Shown: positions 51,033-58,983, counted from the first letter of the stretch. The stretch is DNA of 64,000 nucleotides from Candidatus Caccopulliclostridium gallistercoris (GCA_018713725.1 DVOJ01000006.1:1-64000); one strand, 5' to 3'. Notes: a model not told the origin generated them from the sequence alone. Program-made: numbers and translations.

Positions 51033-52418
51033 ATGAAAATATACAATTCGCTTACAAGAAAAAAGGAAGAGTTTGTGCCGCTAGATGGTGGCAACGTGAA
51101 GATGTACGCCTGCGGAATAACGGTGTCCGCGGACGCACACATTGGGCACGCCGTGCAAGCAATTATTTTTGATATTATTAGAAAATATCTAGAAAAGCGC
51201 GGATACAACGTGACCTACGCTAGAAATTACACGGACGTAGACGACAAAATTATAGCTAATGCCAACAAGCTTGGCGTGAACGCACTTGAATTTGCACAAA
51301 AGAACATAGAAAAAGTGGAAAAACTTATGGCAGAGCTAAAAGTAACTCCGCCAAACCTTAATTTAAAGGCTACGGAAAATATTGGCAATATAATAGACTT
51401 TATTTCTAAGCTTATAGACAAGGGTTACGCCTATGCCACCCCGGAAGGCGACGTATATTTTTCTGTGGAGAAGGATAAAACTTACGGCAAGCTTAGCAAC
51501 AGAAAGCTTGGCGAAATGATATCGAGCGTTAGAATTGAAAGCGAAGATAATAAACGCTATCCGCTAGATTTTGCCCTTTGGAAGAGTGCAAAGCCCAACG
51601 AAATTTACTGGGACTCCCCTTGGGGTAAAGGTAGGCCGGGTTGGCATATAGAGTGCTCTGCCATGAACTACTATCATTTGGGCGAGCAGATAGACATACA
51701 CGGCGGCGGCAGAGATTTAATTTTCCCGCATCATGAAAACGAAATTGCTCAAACGGAGTGCTTAACGGGTAAACCGTTTGCAAAATATTGGGTGCATAAT
51801 GGGCTACTAAAACTAAACGGTCAAAAAATGAGCAAAAGCCTTGGAAATGTGATTTCCATACAAGAACTTTTAGACAAATATGGCGCGGAAGTTATACGTT
51901 TTGGCATACTTCAAACCAATTATAAAAACGACGTGAATATTACAAACTCGCTTTTTCCAGAAGCAGAAAAGCACTTAATAGAATTCTATAAGGTTCTAAG
52001 CGACGTGGAAAAACTTGGGGTTAAAACGGATAAGGTAAACCCTTCCATAGACCAAGATTTTAACGCCGCCATGGACGACGACTTTAACACGGCAAAGGCA
52101 CTTGCAAACCTTTACGGCTACTTTAAAACTATGAAAGCAAAGCTTGCCGTAAACGACAATAGCGTAGTTGAAGACTATAACGCAATTAAGGCTACGTATT
52201 CGATGCTAGGTTTGTTCACAGAAGCACCAAAAGAATTTTTAAAGGCACATGAAAAGGTGGAAGAAGTGCCGGAAGATGTAAAAGCACTTGCGGAAAGTCG
52301 CTTTCAAGCTAAAAAGGATAAAAACTTTGCCTTAGCCGACGAATTAAGAGAAAAAATTAAGCAAAAAGGCTATCAAGTTTTAGATACAAAAGAAGGCTAC
52401 ACCCTTACAAAGCTTTAA
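51033..52418 (+). CDS. cysS: Cysteinyl-tRNA synthetase
   Basis: 461 residues, full length. It charges tRNA-Cys in the cytosol. The class I HIGH motif appears as AHIGHA (residues 36-41) after YACGITV, whose Cys is a zinc ligand. Further zinc ligands lie in WHIECSAM and FPHHENEIAQTE. The KMSKSLGN motif is at about 267-274. An anticodon-binding helical tail follows. AAGGAAATATT precedes the ATG. No T-box leader fits in the 27 bases after the MarR gene, so T-box control is not seen here. Confidence 0.97.
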   Translation: MKIYNSLTRKKEEFVPLDGGNVKMYACGITVSADAHIGHAVQAIIFDIIRKYLEKRGYNVTYARNYTDVDDKIIANANKLGVNALEFAQKNIEKVEKLMAELKVTPPNLNLKATENIGNIIDFISKLIDKGYAYATPEGDVYFSVEKDKTYGKLSNRKLGEMISSVRIESEDNKRYPLDFALWKSAKPNEIYWDSPWGKGRPGWHIECSAMNYYHLGEQIDIHGGGRDLIFPHHENEIAQTECLTGKPFAKYWVHNGLLKLNGQKMSKSLGNVISIQELLDKYGAEVIRFGILQTNYKNDVNITNSLFPEAEKHLIEFYKVLSDVEKLGVKTDKVNPSIDQDFNAAMDDDFNTAKALANLYGYFKTMKAKLAVNDNSVVEDYNAIKATYSMLGLFTEAPKEFLKAHEKVEEVPEDVKALAESRFQAKKDKNFALADELREKIKQKGYQVLDTKEGYTLTKL

Positions 52419-52497
52419 AAATTTTAAACGCTGTTCAAAATATTAAATTATTTTTAATTTTATTTCAATATATTGAACCTATAAAAAGAATATTAAA

Positions 52498-52531
52498 CAA
52501 AAAGCACGTGATTTTACCCCGCGTGCTTTTA
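52498..52531 (+). terminator. Terminator of cysS
   Basis: Stem AAAGCACG (52501-52508) with CGTGCTTT (52522-52529), followed by a short T run. Confidence 0.7.
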
Positions 52532-52580
52532 TCATATTTTAGTTAAAGCGCTAATAAGATAGAAATATAGGGGGTGGCAC

Positions 52581-52826
52581 TTGCAAAACGTAATAACACT
52601 AACAAATAGGCAAACGTTAAACATTTTAGGGGTAACCAAAGTTAGCGGCGTTAGTCCTAGCGAAGTTATGCTAGAAATGGAAGGCGATAGGCTGCTTATC
52701 ACAGGTGAAGGCATGGAAGTCCAAACGCTAGACGTTGAAAATAAGGTGCTAACAATTCTTGGCAAAATAAACAGCATGAAGTTTTTAGGTGCAAAAGTGC
52801 CGCTACTTAAAAGGATATTTAAGTAA
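52581..52826 (+). CDS. yabP: Sporulation protein YabP
   Basis: 81 residues, beta-rich, matching YabP in length and pattern (LTNRQTLNILGVTKV, SPSEVMLEMEGDRLLITGEGMEV). YabP is a mother-cell sporulation protein, needed with YabQ for cortex formation. The start is TTG at 52581, with GGGGGTGG upstream. Its stop overlaps the yabQ ATG by one base (TAATG). The order yabP-yabQ-divIC is the same as in Bacillus. Confidence 0.92.
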   Translation: MQNVITLTNRQTLNILGVTKVSGVSPSEVMLEMEGDRLLITGEGMEVQTLDVENKVLTILGKINSMKFLGAKVPLLKRIFK

Positions 52827-53197
52827 TGCTAAATGAAACGCTAGCTCAGCCGCTAATATTTTTAATGCTAATTCTGTTTGGCTTTGCAAGCGGAATAATT
52901 TTTGATATCTCTAACTTTATTTTAAAGCTATGTAAAAAGAATAAAGTTTTAAAACATTTTTTAGATTTTTTTGCTTGCATTTCCGTTTTTGGCATCTTTT
53001 TTCTTTGTATATACACTTATAGCTTCGGCGAGCTTAGATTTTATGAATTTTTTGTGTTCTTCGGCTTTTTTAGCTTAGAGCGGTTTAGTCTTGGAAAAAT
53101 AGTTGAAAAAATAATTGAAGCGTGCTATAATACCTTTGTAAAACTAGTAAACAAAATTAATTCAAGGAGAAAACGGCATGACGAAAAGCCTAGCTAA
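52826..53197 (+). CDS. yabQ: Spore cortex protein YabQ
   Basis: 123 residues with three to four hydrophobic segments (about 9-31, 44-66 and 70-83). YabQ is a membrane protein in the forespore outer membrane, required for cortex synthesis. Weak sequence conservation is normal for the family; the assignment rests on topology, size and position between yabP and divIC. It overlaps divIC by 20 bases. Confidence 0.85.
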   Translation: MLNETLAQPLIFLMLILFGFASGIIFDISNFILKLCKKNKVLKHFLDFFACISVFGIFFLCIYTYSFGELRFYEFFVFFGFFSLERFSLGKIVEKIIEACYNTFVKLVNKINSRRKRHDEKPS

Positions 53198-53447
53198 AAC
53201 ACTTTTAATTCTTAGCTCTGTGGTACTACTTGCACTTTTAATAATTGGTATAGTGCAAAGTTTTCAAATGTCTGCTTTAAGAAATCAGGCAAGCCTAGCC
53301 GAGCAGCGCGCGGAAGAAATGCAAACAAAACTTGAAGAAGTGGATAAAGAAATAGAATATAGAGAAAGCGAAGAGTATTACAAGGATTACTACGAGCAAG
53401 AGAAAAAGTACGGAGAAGAAGGGGATAAAATTTATCAAATAGTTTAA
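53178..53447 (+). CDS. divIC: Septum formation initiator (DivIC/FtsB-like)
   Basis: 89 residues. One N-terminal membrane segment (about 8-28) is followed by an external coiled coil (ALRNQASLAEQRAEEMQTKLEEV) and an acidic tyrosine-rich end. This is the DivIC/FtsB layout, which joins FtsL and DivIB in the divisome to activate septal wall synthesis. AAGGAGAAAACGGC precedes the ATG. Position after yabPQ agrees with Bacillus divIC. The hairpin at 53464 probably ends the transcript. Confidence 0.88.
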   Translation: MTKSLAKTLLILSSVVLLALLIIGIVQSFQMSALRNQASLAEQRAEEMQTKLEEVDKEIEYRESEEYYKDYYEQEKKYGEEGDKIYQIV

Positions 53448-53463
53448 AAATTAAAAGTTAGTT

Positions 53464-53491
53464 CGCGTGTGAATTTCACACGCGTTTATTT
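53464..53491 (+). terminator. Hairpin after divIC
   Basis: Stem CGCGTGTGAA (53464-53473) with TTCACACGCG (53475-53484), followed by T-rich sequence. It is the same palindrome as those in the 43.2-43.6 kb gap. Confidence 0.7.
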
Positions 53492-53667
53492 ATAAAAAAA
53501 TTATTAGAATTATTCTAATATTTATTTTTATAAAAATTTTAAAAAATTAAAAATTAAATTCATAAATAAATTTTTTAAAAAAATAATAGCTATAATTAAT
53601 TTTTTAATTTTAGCAAAAAATAAAAAATTATTTTTATTTTAAAAAAAATAATAAAAAATAATTTAAA

Positions 53668-54021
53668 TTAAAAAGCAAAGTTCATTCTATCTGCTATAAG
53701 CATAATAAATTCAGAGTTTGTTGGCTTATAATACGGCTGAAAAATTTCAGCGTCAAATATTTTATTTATATTTACTAGCCTTCCAGAATTGTATCCTACT
53801 TCTATTGCATGGCGAATGTCGCGCTCCACCTTGGAAGCTGAGGTACTGTTCTCCTCAGCCACAAGCGGATAAAGCGTTTTTGTTATGCTGCTAGCTAGTT
53901 TATTATTTTTTACAACGTGAAAAATAGCCTCTCTTAAATACTTATACCCCTTAATGTTTGCAGGCACGCCCACTACTGATATTATATCAGATAAAATTTT
54001 CTCTAATTTTTTATTATCCAT
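53668..54021 (-). CDS. Stand-alone Spo0A C-terminal-domain protein
   Basis: 117 residues covering just the Spo0A effector domain: VVGVPANIKGYKYLREAI, ITKTLYPLVAEENSTSASKVERDIRHAIEVGY and the C-terminal KPTNSEFIMLIADRM. This is close to the full-length Spo0A at 56753, with differences such as VERDIRHAI for VERAIRHAI. With no receiver domain it cannot be phosphorylated like Spo0A, so it may bind 0A-type sites constitutively or compete for them. AAAAGGAAAAAATT precedes the ATG. About 200 very AT-rich bases separate it from the divIC hairpin. Confidence 0.88.
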   Translation of the reverse strand: MDNKKLEKILSDIISVVGVPANIKGYKYLREAIFHVVKNNKLASSITKTLYPLVAEENSTSASKVERDIRHAIEVGYNSGRLVNINKIFDAEIFQPYYKPTNSEFIMLIADRMNFAF

Positions 54022-54265
54022 AATTTTTTCCTTTTAATTTTTAAAATATTTTTTCCCGCCGTTTTTTTAGTGCACTTTTTTTTGGCAGGGTTAGCTTTCC
54101 TTCTCAACATATTGTATAAAATTTAGCTATTTCACGTCCGCGTGACCTACATATAGTAGCATAAAAATCAAAAATGTCAAAAGGATTTTTAAACATTTTT
54201 TACAAAATTAAAATATTTTTACAAAATTCAAAAAAATAATGTAGAAATTTTAGAATTAAATAGAA

Positions 54266-54601
54266 CTAATCAAACTTTTTATCCTTTTTATCGTCGTTTT
54301 GTAGGTATGTTACACAATAGGGCTTTTCGCCAATAGAGTTCACAGTTATACCGTTTGCTTCACAACATTTGTTTTGGTTAAAAAGGCAATTTGCGCAGCA
54401 TTCTATATCTGCCGTTTTGCTTTCGCGCTGTGGGGCATAGTCTGGTGCTCTGTCAAAAATAAACCTAGATGTATCCGGCTCTTCCTTGTTTCCTTTAACA
54501 TAGGTGGAGCAAATTATCTTCTTATTTATTTTAATGCTCTTTGCGGTGCAGGTGTATTTGTGGTTATATAGGCACTGCGTCTTTCTACATCTTAAATCCA
54601 T
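54266..54601 (-). CDS. Cys-rich DUF1540-like protein
   Basis: 111 residues with two similar Cys motifs: LRCRKTQCLYNHKYTCTAKSI (about 3-23) and IECCANCLFNQNKCCEANGI (about 66-85). Each is followed by a further Cys in IICSTY and YCVTY. This C-x(3-4)-C...C...C spacing matches DUF1540, a presumed small metal-binding module, here in two copies. It is acidic and charged between the motifs. No ribosome binding site is evident before the ATG. It is divergent from rplI. Confidence 0.75.
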   Translation of the reverse strand: MDLRCRKTQCLYNHKYTCTAKSIKINKKIICSTYVKGNKEEPDTSRFIFDRAPDYAPQRESKTADIECCANCLFNQNKCCEANGITVNSIGEKPYCVTYLQNDDKKDKKFD

Positions 54602-54641
54602 AAAATAAGTTTTAACTAAAAATTTTTATTTAATCATATCT

Positions 54642-54670
54642 TTGACAAAACTTTTATATTTTGCTATTTT
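54642..54670 (+). promoter_or_regulatory. Promoter of rplI
   Basis: TTGACA (54642-54647), 17-base spacer, TATTTT (54665-54670), then AAGGAG and the ATG at 54688. Confidence 0.65.
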
Positions 54671-54687
54671 ATTTTTAAGGAGTTTTT

Positions 54688-55131
54688 ATGAAAGTTATTT
54701 TAAACAAAGACGTTAAAGGCACGGGCAAAAAGGGCGACGTTGTGGACGTTGCTGACGGCTACGGCAGAAATTTTCTTATTAAAAACGGGCTTGCAAGCCT
54801 TGCTACAAATTCGGCGATAAGCGAAAACAAGGGGCAAAAGGAAGCTGCAAGCTATCACAAGGAACAGGAGCGCCTTGCTGCCGTGAATTTAGCTGAAAAA
54901 ATAGAAGGTAAAACTGTTACCGTATATGTAAAGTGCGGAGAGAACGGCAAGATATTTGGCGCGGTAACGTCTAAGGAAATAAGCGAAGCGCTAGCAAAGC
55001 AGGGCTTCGACATATCTAAGCAAAAGATAGAACTAAAAGAGAGCATAAAAAATCTTGGCGACTTTACAATAAGTGTAAAGTTATATCAAGGAGTTACTGC
55101 TAAGGTGAATGTGGTAGTGTTACCGGAGTGA
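54688..55131 (+). CDS. rplI: Ribosomal protein bL9
   Basis: 147 residues, standard length. The N-terminal rRNA-binding domain ([36 protein letters not shown]) is followed by the long connecting helix and the C-terminal domain ([23 protein letters not shown]). In many relatives dnaB follows; here a 1.6-kb repeat block follows instead. A family D repeat begins within a few bases of the stop codon. Confidence 0.97.
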   Translation: MKVILNKDVKGTGKKGDVVDVADGYGRNFLIKNGLASLATNSAISENKGQKEAASYHKEQERLAAVNLAEKIEGKTVTVYVKCGENGKIFGAVTSKEISEALAKQGFDISKQKIELKESIKNLGDFTISVKLYQGVTAKVNVVVLPE

Positions 55132-55341
55132 GTGAAAAATTTCTGCGCTTTTGGGCGGGTTTGCTATACGCAAACGCACGCCGCGGGCGCTTGAAATTTT
55201 TCAGTATACGCGCCAAACGAAAACTCCAGCCTAACGGCTTGGGAGTTTTGCGCGTACTCTCTTGCGAAGTGGAGTCTTCGAAGTATAAGTAGCTAATTTA
55301 TTTTATAATTTCTGCGCTTTTGGGCGGGTTTGCGTTACCTT
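55132..55341. repeat. Family D repeat abutting the rplI stop
   Basis: GAAAAATTTCTGCGC from 55136, then GCGGGTTTGC...GCAAACGC, CTTGAAATTTTTC and the stem ACGCGCCAAAC...AACTCC...GGAGTTTTGCGCGT, ending TTCGAAGTATAAGTAGC near 55290. This is a plain D copy without the family C insert. No gene. Confidence 0.75.
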
Positions 55342-55724
55342 CCGCAAAATATGAAATTTTGCGGCAAGAATATACCGCCTAAAAGCAATCTTTTTGGCTA
55401 TATGGCATAAAAACGGCGCATAGCTACGTTTACTGCCAAGCGTGCCCAAACGGTCATTTAGGGAACTAAACTCCCGCCCACGTCAAAAGCTGCGCGCGTT
55501 ATGAATTTTGCTAAAAGCAAAATATCATGTTTTCGCTTGCTTTTTCCTTTCCCCAAAAATTAAAAATTTTCGGGGATCCCAAATTAGTCCTTGTCGAGCC
55601 TTGCTCTGCTTGTTTTTATGTCATATAGCTATATTTTTAGTAAAACTTACTGACCGCCCAGTGTAAAACTACACTGGTCAGCCATTTTGTCAAAATATAT
55701 CAAAAATCTTTACTTTTATGCTAT
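55342..55724 (+). repeat. Family E repeat split by a family B insertion
   Basis: The first part (55342-55395) matches the start of 4121-4270 up to AATCTTTTTG, and the second (about 55640-55724) matches from CTGACCGCCC to CTTTTATGCTA. In the two uninterrupted copies only about 15 bases separate these parts; here 235-245 bases intervene. Confidence 0.8.
55396..55630. repeat. Family B element inserted in family E
   Basis: Terminal inverted repeats are 55396-55414 (GGCTATATGGCATAAAAAC) and 55612-55630, with two mismatches. The inside has GCGCATAGC, TGCCCAAACGGTCA, GTCAAAAGCTGCGC and an inverted family C hairpin (about 55545-55580), in the same order as the 42.1-42.4 kb cluster. It is about 235 bp and codes for nothing recognisable. 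Confidence 0.75.
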
Positions 55725-55789
55725 TGTATTTTTCTTTATTGCTATATGGGATTGTTTTTTTGAGTTTAATTAGTAGCATGACTTTACAG

Positions 55790-56100
55790 AATGCTTCAAA
55801 GTCTCTTGCGAAGGCTTGCTCCGCTGCGACGAAAAAGGCTCTCTTTTTTCGTCATTCTGAGCGGCGAGTGTTTTAACACGACAATCCGCGAAGAATCTCC
55901 TTGCCGCCCGAGCTAGCGAGACTCGTATATGAAGTAGTTAAAAAATTTTATTTACTTTATTTTTAACTCCGCTGGCCCGACGGAGACCCGTTCGACTGCG
56001 CGCTTGCGCGCTCCGCTCAGGGTGACGCAATGGGTTGTACCCATTTGAGTCGCAGCGGGGGGGGTGCCGTTGCAAGAGACTTCGAAGAACATTCTCATAT
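55790..56100. repeat. Family A cluster
   Basis: CTTGCGAAGGCTTGCTCCG, TCGTCATTCTGAGCGGCGAG, then a short-form family A copy at about 55978-56026 (CCGACGGAGACCCGTTCGACT...CGCTCAGGGTGACG). The ATGGGTTGTACCCAT hairpin and a G run follow. The same order is found at 14472-14540. No gene. Confidence 0.6.
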
Positions 56101-56352
56101 TCAAATAAACATTCCTAATCCGAGAGAACTGCAAAGGAAGTGTAGAAAAGAAACAGTTTGGGAGCAACATATAAGGCGTGGTCGAGCTTCGCTTGGGTTC
56201 GCCTTATATGGCGACAAAACGGGGTCCCCAAAAATACTTTGATTTTTGGGGTAAAGGAAAAGCCGCGGAGCGACAAACGAATGGCTTGCGAATAGTAACT
56301 CGCCTAGCGCAGCGTGCTTTGACGCAAGGAAAGGGGTATATTAGGGGAAACC
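56101..56352. repeat. Direct repeat interrupted by family C
   Basis: 56101-56215 (ATTCCTAATCCGAGAGAACTG ... hairpin ATATAAGGCG...CGCCTTATAT, GGCGACA) matches 56552-56667. The continuation GGGTATATTAGGGG is here displaced by a family C copy (56221-56330) and resumes at about 56334. Confidence 0.75.
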
Positions 56353-56551
56353 AATTTTAAATATTTCTACTTTTCTTCGAAGAAATTTCTTCGCAAGAGA
56401 GTGCGTCGAAACATGCTTCACCCTAGAAGTTGCTAAAAGCAACTGTCTAAAAGGTTACGCAGTTTCTCCTTTCCCCAAAAATTAAAAATTTTCGGGGACC
56501 CCCATAAAAACTTCCAAGCGTAAGCTGGAGATTGCGTTTGGTGCGTATTCA
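56353..56551. repeat. Family D arm with family C insert
   Basis: CTTCGAAGAAATTTCTTCGC, AGAGAGTGCG, then family C from TCGAAACATGCTTC to TTCGGGGACCCCC (about 56406-56503), then AACTTCCAAGCG and a D remnant. Closely similar to 32341-32590. Confidence 0.7.
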
Positions 56552-56700
56552 AATAAACATAGTTTAATCCGAGAGAACTGCAAAGGAAGTGTAGAAAAGA
56601 AACAGTTTGGGAGCAACATATAAGGCGTGGTCGAGCTTCGCCCGACTCGCCTTATATGGCGACAGCTTTAATGAAGGGGGTATATTAGGGGGAAACAAAA
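56552..56700. repeat. Direct repeat, uninterrupted copy
   Basis: The empty-site partner of 56101-56352. Bases 56571-56667 match the first copy, and GGGGGTATATTAGGGGG follows after about 12 bases. It ends next to the spo0A terminator. Confidence 0.75.
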
Positions 56701-56702
56701 TT

Positions 56703-56737
56703 AAAAGGCGTTCGAGTAAAAGCTCGACGCCTTTTTT
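56703..56737. terminator. Terminator of spo0A
   Basis: A long stem AAAAGGCGTTCGAG with CTCGACGCCTTTT (one mismatch), with A and T runs on either side. Reads as a terminator in both directions. Confidence 0.85.
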
Positions 56738-56752
56738 GAATTTTGTTGCCCC

Positions 56753-57547
56753 CTAATTCCCGAGGCCTTCCATTAACATCTTATCCGCAACTAGCGCTAT
56801 AAACTCGCCGTTCGTGGGCTTCTCGTTTTGATTGTAGACCTTTAAACCAAATAAGGAGTTTATATTCTCAATTTTGCCCCTGTTCCATGCCACTTCTATT
56901 GCGTGCCTAATTGCGCGCTCCACTTTGCTTGCGCTCGTTTCAAACTTCTCCGCAATGCTAGGATACAACCTTTTTGTTATAGAGTTTATTATGTCTGGTG
57001 TGTCGATAGCCATCTTTATGGCTTCGCGCAAGAATTGGTAACCCTTAATGTGCGCAGGTATGCCTACCGTTATAAATACGTTGGAAATTTTTTCTTCCAC
57101 AATTTTTGTGCGCATGGTCTTGTAATCCTTTTGAAGCACGGCTTTATCTTTACTTGGCTCCTTTAAGCCAAGCACGTCTTCAATTCTACTTTCAAGGTTC
57201 GCCATTTCATAGGGCTTAATCATGAAGTAAGACGCACCTAAGGAAAGCGCTTTGTTTATAAACCCTTCGTGAGACAAACTTGACGTCACTATTATTTTTG
57301 GCATCTTGCTTCCAAGTTTCTCTTTCAAATTTTCCATGAGCACAAAGCCGTCTGAGCCCGCAAGAACTATGTCTGTAATTAGCACGTCTACGGGAGTGTT
57401 TTCAACTTCGGCGAGCGCGGTTTTGCCGTCTTTGCAGCTGTTTACAATTTCATATCTTTTGTTATTTTCAAAGTATTCAATAATTTCCGATGTGGTTTCC
57501 TCTGAGTTATCTGCAATAAAAATTTTAATTTTTTCGTTTTCGTTCAT
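56753..57547 (-). CDS. spo0A: Stage 0 sporulation master regulator Spo0A
   Basis: 264 residues, full length. The receiver domain (1-120) has the phosphorylation Asp59 (VLITDIV), Thr/Ser near 88-90 (VTSS) and Lys111 (MIKPYEM). The acidic metal pocket reads IADNSEE (D13-N14), where most receivers have two acidic residues. The C-terminal effector domain is intact (GIPAHIKGYQFLREAI, LYPSIAEKFETSASKVERAIRHAIEVAW). It controls entry into sporulation from 0A boxes. TGGAGGAAAT precedes the ATG. A single gene, ending at a strong terminator beside the repeat block. Confidence 0.96.
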   Translation of the reverse strand: MNENEKIKIFIADNSEETTSEIIEYFENNKRYEIVNSCKDGKTALAEVENTPVDVLITDIVLAGSDGFVLMENLKEKLGSKMPKIIVTSSLSHEGFINKALSLGASYFMIKPYEMANLESRIEDVLGLKEPSKDKAVLQKDYKTMRTKIVEEKISNVFITVGIPAHIKGYQFLREAIKMAIDTPDIINSITKRLYPSIAEKFETSASKVERAIRHAIEVAWNRGKIENINSLFGLKVYNQNEKPTNGEFIALVADKMLMEGLGN

Positions 57548-57735
57548 ATTTCCTCCAAAAAACTTTTTAATCGCGACAAGGTGATACTAGCACAAAACTT
57601 TTTGAAAACAATATGCAAAATTTTGGCTATTTTCGCGTGTTTTTGCCCTTATTCAAGAATTTTGGCGAAAAATATACAAAACGTCCTCAAAAGTAAACAA
57701 AAAAATTCAATTTTTATTAAAAACAGCTGTTATTT

Positions 57736-58266
57736 TTATTTTTTGTCTAAGTCTTCTTCGTGGAAATCTTTATAGCCTAGGCTTTTGTAGTCCACTTCAT
57801 TATTTTGCCTTTGTGGCTTGCATTCTTGGATAGTGTCTTGCCTAAAACTATCTTTTTGGCTATTATATCTAGAATAATCTCTTGGGAAACCTTGGCTCAT
57901 GTAGCCTGAATCTTCTCTGTTGTTTGTGTCTAAATAGTCGCGCCCAGCTTCCGTGTTCGTGTTTCTACGCTCGTAGTTTTCAGAGTAGTCGCGCCCAGCT
58001 TCCGTGTTTGCCAGCGTAGACTCTTTTCTTAAAACGTCTTTTTTCTTATCAAAGCCGTCGTCGTTTATTTTAATTCTGCCCTTGCCGCGAAAAGCTTGAA
58101 TTACTATCCAAATGGCAGCTATGCCTATAAAAAAGTAGATAATTCTAGAAAACATACTGGCTTGGGAGCCGAAAAGTCCGGCAACAAAGTCGTATTGCAG
58201 CGCGCCTATTGAAAGCCAGTTCAGCGCTCCGAGCAGCACAAGAACAAAGGAAATAAACGTAATCAT
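57736..58266 (-). CDS. DUF378 membrane protein with a long polar tail
   Basis: 176 residues. The first ~60 are a DUF378 (YuzA-like) domain with two membrane segments: LVLLGALNWLSIGAL and ARIIYF-type IYFFIGIAAIWIVIQAF. The remaining ~115 residues are an unusual polar, probably disordered tail rich in Asp, Arg, Tyr, Gln and Asn. It contains the repeat NTEAGRDY twice (ANTEAGRDYSE and NTEAGRDYLD), matched by a 22-base DNA repeat near 57939 and 57985. GGAGGGTTT precedes the ATG. DUF378 has no known function; the tail could be a protein-interaction region. Confidence 0.8.
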   Translation of the reverse strand: MITFISFVLVLLGALNWLSIGALQYDFVAGLFGSQASMFSRIIYFFIGIAAIWIVIQAFRGKGRIKINDDGFDKKKDVLRKESTLANTEAGRDYSENYERRNTNTEAGRDYLDTNNREDSGYMSQGFPRDYSRYNSQKDSFRQDTIQECKPQRQNNEVDYKSLGYKDFHEEDLDKK

Positions 58267-58354
58267 AAACCCTCCAAATTCAAAATTTCATGAATATTGT
58301 GCGCAAAATTGAATAATATATGCTAGGAAATTTTTAAAAATATTAACAAATTTC

Positions 58355-58383
58355 TTGACAATAAAATATAATAAGTCTATAAT
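58355..58383 (+). promoter_or_regulatory. Promoter of greA
   Basis: TTGACA (58355-58360), 17-base spacer, TATAAT (58378-58383). The leader is about 115 bases and holds the hairpin CTAGTTAAAGTTTTTAACTAG (58392-58412). Confidence 0.8.
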
Positions 58384-58506
58384 GTCGATTGTCTAGTTAA
58401 AGTTTTTAACTAGGCTATTAAATTTTAACTTATAGGCATAAAAAGCTTTATCGCGAAGTTTTTTTACAGCCTGAAGTTATTTTTTATTATTAGGAGGGCA
58501 AAGAAT

Positions 58507-58977
58507 ATGTCAGCAACATTTTTAACACCAGAAGGAAAAAAACAATTAGAAGAAAAATTAGAGTTTTATAAAACAAAAAAACGTCCGGAAATTTCTGCTA
58601 AAATTGGCATTGCAAGGGAATACGGCGACCTTAGCGAAAACGCAGAATACGATGCAGCCAAGGAAGAGCAAGCACAACTTGAATCTGAAATTCTTGAAAT
58701 TGAAAACAAACTTAGAAACGCGGTTATTATAAACACAAGCAAGCTTGCTACGGATAAAGTGAGCATTGGTAGCATTGTTAAAATATACGACGAAGAGTTT
58801 GACGAAGAAGTTGAATACAGAATTATAGGTTCAACGGAAAGTGACCCACTTAACGGCCTTATCAGCAATGAAAGCCCAGTAGGCAGAGCGCTTATAGGCA
58901 AGAAGGTTGGCGACGAAGTGGAAGTAGAAACTCCGGCTGGAATAAACAAGCTTAAAATATTAGAGATAAGAGTATAG
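58507..58977 (+). CDS. greA: Transcription elongation factor GreA
   Basis: 156 residues. It rescues backtracked RNA polymerase by stimulating transcript cleavage. The N-terminal coiled coil carries [22 protein letters not shown], with the two acidic residues (Asp and Glu of GDLSENAEY) that reach the active site. The C-terminal FKBP-like domain reads [23 protein letters not shown] and [33 protein letters not shown] precedes the ATG. It is a single gene with a strong promoter, a leader of more than 100 bases, and a terminator. Confidence 0.97.
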   Translation: MSATFLTPEGKKQLEEKLEFYKTKKRPEISAKIGIAREYGDLSENAEYDAAKEEQAQLESEILEIENKLRNAVIINTSKLATDKVSIGSIVKIYDEEFDEEVEYRIIGSTESDPLNGLISNESPVGRALIGKKVGDEVEVETPAGINKLKILEIRV

Positions 58978-58983
58978 AAAATT

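Noticed and set aside
50634-52418. MarR regulator as the controller of cysS through a shared operator
   Set aside because: The two genes are adjacent, but I see no palindromic operator or other evidence linking the regulator to cysS.
56030-56360. Two overlapping plus-strand frames of 60-70 codons
   Set aside because: They cover the interrupted direct repeat and its family C insert, and have no promoter, ribosome binding site or protein-like composition.
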